Assembly (NCBI GenBank): GCA_964655065.1
Contig: CAZZLC010000008.1
Span: 1 to 64,000 of the forward strand
DNA length: 64,000 bases
Reading direction: 5' to 3'
Source of the DNA: DRPG01 sp964655065
Lineage (GTDB): Bacteria > Myxococcota_A > UBA796 > GCA-2862545
Position 1 is the first letter of the stretch. Each line of letters begins with the position of its first letter. This document shows positions 58,702 to 64,000 of the stretch, in pieces. Both the position numbers and the translations under genes were made by a program. The notes beneath the pieces were generated by a model that ran no database searches, was not told the origin of the DNA, and saw only the letters and a program-made list of their open reading frames with translations.

Positions 58702-60278
58702 CGGGACCTCGCGCTCTGCGTGGTGTCGAGCAGCCATACCGTCACGGCCAGCCCGGCCACGTACAGCAGGCTGAACCCGACGTCGCGGGCCGCCGCCGCC
58801 CACAGCGTCGCGAGGGGGGTCGCGAGCGCCCCTCCGAGCGCGATCTCCACCATGATCGTGCCGAATCCGGCGCCCCGAATCGGCGGCCGGGAGTGGATCG
58901 GTCGCTTCAGCACGCGAGGGGCCGCCCACCGACCCACGAGGTCGACGATCAGCCATCCCGCGGCCGCGTGAAGCACTGCTTGGAGCGCGTCCTGCCAAGC
59001 GACGAGGGTCAGCACGAAGTGGCCCAGCCAGAACGGAGCGAACGCCCTCGACGCAAGCGCCTTCCACACGGCCACCTGCTCGGCGTGGGACCAGTGCTGC
59101 TGCAGGCGCCAGGACGCCCCCGGGGGGTGGCCGAACGTCAGGTGGTGCAGCATCGCGGGCGCCGCGCTCGCGAGCAGGACGATGGTGGCGAGCGGGAGCA
59201 CGAGCATGACGGGATCGGTGGCGGTCGGTGGGCCGTACTGCAGCGTCGCCAGCCCGAGCAGCGTGGTCGCCAGAGGCATGCCGAGGTTGGCCACCAACCG
59301 GGATTGCAGCTCCGGAGTTCGCCACAGCATGCGGGTCACCAGGGCCCCGATGCCGCCCTGGCGCCGGTTCGCCCCCGAGCGTTGCCGACCCGGGGCAAAG
59401 GAGAAGGGGGTGGACGGGGCCGGAAGCTCACCGACCCGCTCCTTGCCGTTCCCGCCGGCGACCTCGCCCCACAGCGTCATCAGGCGACCGAGGGCCACCG
59501 CGGCCAGCGCGAGCCCTCCAGCGGAGGCCAGCGCGAGCGTGCCCGGGCGAGCCTCGGCCACCGCCGCTCCGAGGGCGGTGGTGGGGAGCCAGGCGACCCA
59601 CTCCGGCGGAAACGCGGCAAACACCTCCACGTAGCCGGGGGTGTTCCGCAACATCAGCTGACCGCCGTAGAACAGGGCCATGATTGCGACAATCTGGATC
59701 CAGGCCGCGATCTGCTGGATGCCCATCACTTGGTCGCGACCGGCCCACAGCGTCAGGAGGATGGCGAGGGAGGCGCCCGCCCCGCCCACCGTCGCGGACG
59801 CCCACGGGTAGAGCACGAGCCAAGAGACCCCGACGTCGTGCAAACCGAGACCCGCGATGGTGGGGAAGATGGTCAGCGCGAGCGTCATGATGGTGCAGTA
59901 CAGCCCGAGCGCCACGAACCGCGCGGCCGACCAGGTGCGTCGGGTGATCGGACGGTGGCCGACGACCGCCACGTCGAGGGGGTCGAAGGCGGCCTCCCGA
60001 AACTCCACGAGGACGGCACTGAACACCATGAGCGCGGTGACGGAGAGGTTCACCATCGCGTAGACGTCGGAGGGGACGCGGGCCTGGAGCACGCAGCAGA
60101 GCAGCACCGATACCATCAGGAACTGTCCGACCACCCACACCAGGGGCGCCACCAGCTCACCCGCCTTTGCGCCGGTGGCACTACCGTAGTGCTGCCCCCG
60201 CAGGTCGAGGGTGAGGTACGTTCGGACGAGCGCCGTGAAGGGGCGGGGCTGGACGCCGAGGCGCGCGAGCCAGATCAC
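58698..60278 (-). CDS. ABC transporter permease, large multi-spanning
   Basis: A 526-residue membrane protein with about ten to twelve hydrophobic segments in two halves, separated by a soluble linker near residues 300-330 (ending GALVTRMLWRTPELQ). It is similar in layout to the permease at 5219. GTG overlaps the stop of the ATPase gene (GTGA). It is probably the channel of an exporter; its substrate is unknown. Confidence 0.83.
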   Translation of the reverse strand: MIWLARLGVQPRPFTALVRTYLTLDLRGQHYGSATGAKAGELVAPLVWVVGQFLMVSVLLCCVLQARVPSDVYAMVNLSVTALMVFSAVLVEFREAAFDPLDVAVVGHRPITRRTWSAARFVALGLYCTIMTLALTIFPTIAGLGLHDVGVSWLVLYPWASATVGGAGASLAILLTLWAGRDQVMGIQQIAAWIQIVAIMALFYGGQLMLRNTPGYVEVFAAFPPEWVAWLPTTALGAAVAEARPGTLALASAGGLALAAVALGRLMTLWGEVAGGNGKERVGELPAPSTPFSFAPGRQRSGANRRQGGIGALVTRMLWRTPELQSRLVANLGMPLATTLLGLATLQYGPPTATDPVMLVLPLATIVLLASAAPAMLHHLTFGHPPGASWRLQQHWSHAEQVAVWKALASRAFAPFWLGHFVLTLVAWQDALQAVLHAAAGWLIVDLVGRWAAPRVLKRPIHSRPPIRGAGFGTIMVEIALGGALATPLATLWAAAARDVGFSLLYVAGLAVTVWLLDTTQSARSR

Positions 60279-61012
60279 GACGCACGCGCTGTCCCGACGA
60301 GCGACCTGAACGCCTCGTCGAGGGTCGAGGCATCGGCCGACGCGGTGACCTCGTCGACGGTGCCGCTCGCGAGAACCTGGCCCTCGGCGAGGATGGTGAC
60401 CTCGTTGCAGACGCGCTCGACCACGTCGAGCACGTGGGAGCAGTAGAGCACCGCTCCCCCGTCGCGGGCGTGCTGCGCGACGAGGTCCCGCAGTCCACCC
60501 GCCGCCGTCGCGTCGAGCCCCGAGAGCGGCTCGTCGAGAAGCCACAGGGTCGGGCCGTGAAGCAGGCCGGCGGCAATGGCCACGCGCTGACGCTGCCCTT
60601 TGGAGAGCGTGTCGATGCGTCGATTCAGCAGGGGCTTCAGGTCGAGCGCCTCGACCAGCTCCTCCACGCGGGCCTCGCCCTCGGGCGGCACTTCGTGCAG
60701 GTCACAGCACAGCGCGATCTGCTCTGCGGCGGAGAGCAGTGGATACAGCCCACCGTCTTCGGGCACGTAGCCGAGCGTGGCCCGGGCCTGGATGTCGTCA
60801 CCCGCCGGGTCCAGTCCGGCGATGCGCACCGAGCCGGTCTCGGGTCGGATCAGCCCGACCAGGTGCTTGAGCGTGGTCGTCTTGCCGGCGCCGTTCGGAC
60901 CGAGCAAGCCGGTGACGCTCCCCCAGGCGACCGTGAGGTCCACCCCGCGAAGGACTTCCGGGCCACCGTATCGGAATCGGATCCCCTGGACGTCGACCGC
61001 GGGCGCGGTCAT
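60275..61012 (-). CDS. ABC transporter ATP-binding protein
   Basis: A 245-residue ATPase with Walker A GPNGAGKT, signature LSKGQRQR, Walker B LWLLDEP and switch His in CSHVLDVV. The LSKGQ signature and small size fit CcmA/ABC-2-type exporters. ATG lies at the stop of the 63-residue gene upstream, and the stop overlaps the permease start, so it is translationally coupled on both sides. Confidence 0.92.
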   Translation of the reverse strand: MTAPAVDVQGIRFRYGGPEVLRGVDLTVAWGSVTGLLGPNGAGKTTTLKHLVGLIRPETGSVRIAGLDPAGDDIQARATLGYVPEDGGLYPLLSAAEQIALCCDLHEVPPEGEARVEELVEALDLKPLLNRRIDTLSKGQRQRVAIAAGLLHGPTLWLLDEPLSGLDATAAGGLRDLVAQHARDGGAVLYCSHVLDVVERVCNEVTILAEGQVLASGTVDEVTASADASTLDEAFRSLVGTARAS

Positions 61013-61203
61013 CACGGGCTTCTTTCGGAGGGGGCCACGAGCAGGTGCACGGTGTAGCCGACCGCGACCGCGGCCAACAGGGCCGGGACGAGCCGCGTGA
61101 ACTGCCCCTCGTAGCCTGCCATCGCCATGCCCTGATAGGTCACGGCACACGCCACCATCGCGCTCAGGTACCGAGCCGCGTCCTGCCACGTATAGGAATC
61201 CAA
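61012..61203 (-). CDS. Small membrane protein of the ABC operon (63 aa)
   Basis: A 63-residue protein with two hydrophobic helices (YLSAMVACAVTYQGMAMAG and LVPALLAAVAVGYTVHLLV). The TTG start has GGAGG five bases upstream and lies two bases after the stop of the preceding gene, and its stop meets the ATPase start. The coupling and clear ribosome binding site support a real gene. It could be a small subunit or regulator of the exporter. Confidence 0.7.
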   Translation of the reverse strand: MDSYTWQDAARYLSAMVACAVTYQGMAMAGYEGQFTRLVPALLAAVAVGYTVHLLVAPSERSP

Positions 61204-61205
61204 GT

Positions 61206-61979
61206 CTACCTCCGTAGGTTGCTGGCCAGCCCGTCTCGGACCAGGTCCAGCATCGAGTACTTGACCAGCGCGTCCGCGACAAAGAACACGAGCGCGGCGC
61301 CGATGCGGACCCCGTGCCCTCGCAGCGTGCCCAGTCGCCGCTTCGTGAACCAACCGAGCGACAACGACGACAGCTCGTAGACGAGGAGCAGATAGCACAA
61401 GCCCCGCAGAACCGACCACGGGTGCCAGCCGAAGAAGAGGGCCGTGGTGACGTCGACACTCCCGTCGAGCAACCGACCGACGTAGAAGTTCATGAGGTCG
61501 ACCTCGTAGACCCCCTGAACGAGCGGGAGCAGGCCGAACGAGACCGCTCCCAACACAATCGACCCCAGCAGCAGGTGCAGGTGCTGCGGTACCCAGTTCA
61601 GCCAGTCGTATTCAGGGTCCTCGCCGGTCGTGATCCACCGGAGCTGTGCGTTCCAGTACGCCTGGCCGTCCGGGAGCACGCTGGCCGTCGCTTCGGGGGC
61701 GCCCCACGCCAAGCCGATGGCCAGGGCGGAGTGGGCGAAGAAGGCCAGCGCGACCCCGAGGATGCCCTTGACCGGTGACTCGCTACGAACCGCCGCGAGC
61801 AGCAGCAGGAACACCAACGAGGCCATCACCGGCTGGTGCCAACGAGAACCGACGAGCCAGCCGAGCAGCAGCGGAACCGCGCCCGCGCACGCGCACGCCA
61901 CCCACCAGTACCGGTGGGGAAGCAGCGGAGTCGCGAGACCGGCCATGCGCCAAGCATGGACCCGCCAGGCGGAGAACAC
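61206..61979 (-). CDS. Polytopic membrane protein of the ABC operon
   Basis: A 257-residue protein with about six transmembrane helices and a conserved-looking aromatic-rich loop (QHLHLL, WHPWSVLRG). The GTG start lies directly after the stop of the 41-residue gene. A downstream ATG (61946) is an alternative but has no ribosome binding site. Function is unknown; coupling suggests it belongs to the exporter complex. Confidence 0.75.
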   Translation of the reverse strand: MFSAWRVHAWRMAGLATPLLPHRYWWVACACAGAVPLLLGWLVGSRWHQPVMASLVFLLLLAAVRSESPVKGILGVALAFFAHSALAIGLAWGAPEATASVLPDGQAYWNAQLRWITTGEDPEYDWLNWVPQHLHLLLGSIVLGAVSFGLLPLVQGVYEVDLMNFYVGRLLDGSVDVTTALFFGWHPWSVLRGLCYLLLVYELSSLSLGWFTKRRLGTLRGHGVRIGAALVFFVADALVKYSMLDLVRDGLASNLRR

Positions 61980-62105
61980 CTACTTCCTGGGGATCGGAAT
62001 GAAGAAGATGCCCGTGGTGGAGTAGAGAATGAAGTTGCCGACCCCGAAGATCAGGATGAACCACAACCAACCGAGGCCGCCACCGCCATTTTCCTCATTG
62101 TCCAT
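61980..62105 (-). CDS. Small membrane protein of 41 residues
   Basis: A 41-residue protein: a short acidic start (MDNEENGGGG), then a hydrophobic segment (WLWFILIFGVGNFILY) and a polar end (PIPRK). ATG has GGAG five bases upstream. Its TAG stop is next to the GTG of the following gene, as expected for the first gene of a coupled operon. The Gly-rich turn and single helix suggest a small regulator or assembly factor of the transporter. Small size lowers confidence; the signals are good. Confidence 0.65.
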   Translation of the reverse strand: MDNEENGGGGLGWLWFILIFGVGNFILYSTTGIFFIPIPRK

Positions 62106-62297
62106 GCCAACTCCAATCGAGGCGACCGCTTAACCTCTCGCGAGCACCTGGCCAGTTCTCCGATTCACAGGTCGGGAAGCGTCGTCGACGCGCGGCCCGG
62201 TGCGAGACGCGACGGCAAACCGGCCCGGGGGCCGCGGGCCGACCTACCGGGTGGTACATTTCTTCCATTCGACGTTTCGTCGTGCTAGCATCGCGCC

Positions 62298-62894
62298 ATG
62301 TCACGAATGGCGACTGGAGTCTTGGTCGTAGCCGGCGCTCTGCTTCTCGTGGCGCTGGTTCTGCTGTCGTTTCGTCCGGTCGCGCCAGCGATCCCCGAGG
62401 GGCCGTCCAGCGTCGTCGCACCGGCGGCGCCGAGGGTCGAGGATCTGGCTGAAGTCGAGCCGGAAAAAACGCTTTCGGACACCGGTGGTGAGGCCGACTG
62501 GCCACCCGCGTGGTCCGGGATCGATCTCGCCACGGTGCGCGAGGCGTTGCCCGACAACCGCTACTGGACGGAACTGATGCCCACGCAGGATCCGGCCGAG
62601 CTCCGGCGGCGGCAGTCCGTCAAAGAGGAGCGAAACCGATTGTTCGGGCGGATTCAGACGGGTCGCGCCGATGTGGACGAAATCCACGCCCACTACGACG
62701 AGCGCGAGGCGATCAGTCGCGACAACGTCGCCTTTGCCGAGTATCTTCTCCAGCACCACGCGAACGACCTCTCGGAGCGCGACTTGGGACTGGTCGTGCT
62801 CGCCCGGAACATGAACCGCGACCGGCTCGCCCAGCTCCCCGACGAGCGGGCCCGAGCTCTCGCCCGGCGCGCCGAGGAGGTCTCGGCGCGCTGA
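62298..62894 (+). CDS. Membrane-anchored protein of unknown function
   Basis: A 198-residue protein with one N-terminal hydrophobic segment (about residues 7-26), a Pro/Ala-rich linker and a helical periplasmic part with many charged residues (for example QSVKEERNRLFGRIQ). No family was recognised. No Shine-Dalgarno sequence precedes ATG. It starts 193 bases from the divergent 41-residue gene. The next gene, an esterase, follows 41 bases later. Confidence 0.65.
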   Translation: MSRMATGVLVVAGALLLVALVLLSFRPVAPAIPEGPSSVVAPAAPRVEDLAEVEPEKTLSDTGGEADWPPAWSGIDLATVREALPDNRYWTELMPTQDPAELRRRQSVKEERNRLFGRIQTGRADVDEIHAHYDEREAISRDNVAFAEYLLQHHANDLSERDLGLVVLARNMNRDRLAQLPDERARALARRAEEVSAR

Positions 62895-62935
62895 TCACTC
62901 TATCGATGGCCCACTCGATGAAGCAAGGAGAACCC

Positions 62936-64000
62936 ATGATGACGGCACTCTTGCTGGCTACGACAGTAGCTGGCGCCCAGAACGTCGAGCTTCTGCTCGA
63001 CATCTTCGTGGACGGGGGCAACGACTTCACCTGGGAGGAGGTCAGCTTGCCAGGTAGCAAGTGCGGGAACGGCAGCGACTACACGTTCTACGTTCGCGAC
63101 AGCCCCACCTCCGACAACATGCTGTTCTACTTCGAGGGTGGGGGCGGCTGCTGGACCTACGAGGGCTGCACCGGTGCCAACGGCGTCCTCGGTGCGGCGA
63201 ACCCGAACGGCCTGGCTCCGAACTACATGGAGGGGCTGCAGCAGAAGTACGCAACGCCCCTCGTGAATGGTTTCGATCCCGGTGTGCCGTTCCGTTCGCG
63301 CACGGAGTTGCCCACCAACAACTGGGACATCGTGTTCATGCCCTACTGCACGGGCGACGTGCACACCGGGAACGCGGTCACGGAGTACGAGAACCCGACC
63401 GATCCCAACGACAAGATCGACTACTACCACTACGGAGCGGTCAACACGTTTGCCGCCATCGATTGGGTGATTGATGACGGTCGTTTCGACAACATCGACA
63501 AGCTCCTGGTGAGCGGGTACTCCGCCGGCGGCGCGGGCACTTCGGCGACCTACTACTTCCTCCGCACCCGCCTGAATCCGAAGCAGGGGTTCCTGCTCAA
63601 CGACTCGGGACCGCTCTTCCCCGCCCCCGACGTGACGTTCAACTCCTTTGAGCTGCACGACACCATCACCGATGCCTGGGGCCTCGAGACGCTGTTCGCG
63701 ATGCTGCCGTCGACCTTCGACCGAAACGACTACGGCACCATCAACACGATGGTCTCCCTCGAGTTTCCGGACGACCAGATCGCCTACACCGGGTACTCGA
63801 GCGACTACAACTACAGCCGATTCTCCTACGAGTCGTTCGACGAGACGCTCACCCAGGCCGAAACGCTCGACCTTTGGCGCGAGGACCAGTCGCTGCTCGT
63901 CCAGCTCCTCGAGAGCGACCCGCGGTACGACAATGTCTCGTGGCACGTGCCGTGGGCGCGCCCCATCAACGACAGCCACTGCTCCACCATCATCACGTTC
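62936..64000 (+). CDS. Secreted pectin-acetylesterase-like hydrolase (partial, runs off window)
   Basis: The first 355 residues are present, with no stop before the window end. A signal peptide (MMTALLLATTVAGA) leads to an alpha/beta hydrolase resembling the pectin acetylesterase/Notum family: NMLFYFEGGGGCW (oxyanion hole), DIVFMPYCTGDVHTGN and the nucleophile Ser196 in SGYSAGGAG. The probable catalytic His lies in DSHC near the end of what is seen. Such secreted esterases remove acyl groups from polysaccharides or proteins. ATG has AAGGAG five bases upstream. Confidence 0.85.
   Translation, partial: MMTALLLATTVAGAQNVELLLDIFVDGGNDFTWEEVSLPGSKCGNGSDYTFYVRDSPTSDNMLFYFEGGGGCWTYEGCTGANGVLGAANPNGLAPNYMEGLQQKYATPLVNGFDPGVPFRSRTELPTNNWDIVFMPYCTGDVHTGNAVTEYENPTDPNDKIDYYHYGAVNTFAAIDWVIDDGRFDNIDKLLVSGYSAGGAGTSATYYFLRTRLNPKQGFLLNDSGPLFPAPDVTFNSFELHDTITDAWGLETLFAMLPSTFDRNDYGTINTMVSLEFPDDQIAYTGYSSDYNYSRFSYESFDETLTQAETLDLWREDQSLLVQLLESDPRYDNVSWHVPWARPINDSHCSTIITF

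Noticed and set aside
62263..62291. TTCCAT-17-TAGCAT as a promoter giving a leaderless mRNA for the gene at 62298
   Set aside because: The -35 box matches only two of six consensus bases, so it cannot be told from chance.

Overview
This is a high-GC window (about 70% by eye) from a Gram-negative bacterium. Lipoprotein signal peptides are frequent, as are acidic Asp/Ser/Thr-rich spacers after the lipidated Cys, GTG and TTG starts, and strong GGAGG ribosome binding sites. With outer-membrane multiheme cytochromes, a flagellin and a PUFA-synthase-like lipid megasynthase, this suggests an uncultured member of the Myxococcota or another former deltaproteobacterial lineage. That is inference, since no rRNA or tRNA is present. 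A run of exactly 100 N inside one gene shows the sequence is a scaffolded draft, probably a metagenome bin.

Layout. 0-8.8 kb holds housekeeping and stress genes: a DUF1444-like protein, a tandem universal stress protein, a triple-FKBP lipoprotein, a lipase, an ABC exporter pair, a glutathione peroxidase lipoprotein and a zinc-free-type quinone reductase. 9.2-25.6 kb is a lipid biosynthesis operon: acyl-CoA dehydrogenase, a 2817-residue KS-AT-KS-ACP4-KR-DH synthase, a 1855-residue single-chain acetyl-CoA carboxylase with eukaryote-like domain order, and an Sfp-type phosphopantetheinyl transferase. It carries its own malonyl-CoA source and its own carrier-activating enzyme. All four carrier domains have Thr where phosphopantetheine is normally attached to Ser.

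26.6-44.7 kb is an extracellular electron-transfer island. Ten multiheme proteins carry 78 CXXCH motifs plus four CX3CH/CX4CH motifs by my count. It includes a CbcL-like inner-membrane fusion of c-type and b-type cytochrome, soluble periplasmic cytochromes, an outer-membrane beta-barrel candidate, several heme lipoproteins, and an OmcA/MtrC-like decaheme lipoprotein with a collagen-like Gly-X-Y stalk. A peptidyl-prolyl isomerase lipoprotein follows it. The genes from 29.4 to 40.9 kb mostly overlap by four bases, so they are probably translated as a coupled unit. The simplest model is electron flow from quinol through the CbcL-like protein and periplasmic hemes, across a barrel-cytochrome conduit, to surface cytochromes and an external acceptor.

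44.7-64 kb is mixed: a TPR-sulfotransferase, a gap-interrupted hybrid histidine kinase, a flavin amine oxidase-like protein, an orphan short flagellin, an unknown lipoprotein, a dienelactone hydrolase, a FAD monooxygenase, an LppM/FGE-like fusion lipoprotein, a pyroglutamyl peptidase and a membrane protein. These are followed by a six-gene ABC-transporter operon read leftward, whose first gene encodes a 41-residue membrane protein. The window ends inside a secreted pectin-acetylesterase-like hydrolase. I saw no insertion sequence, CRISPR array, tRNA or rRNA.
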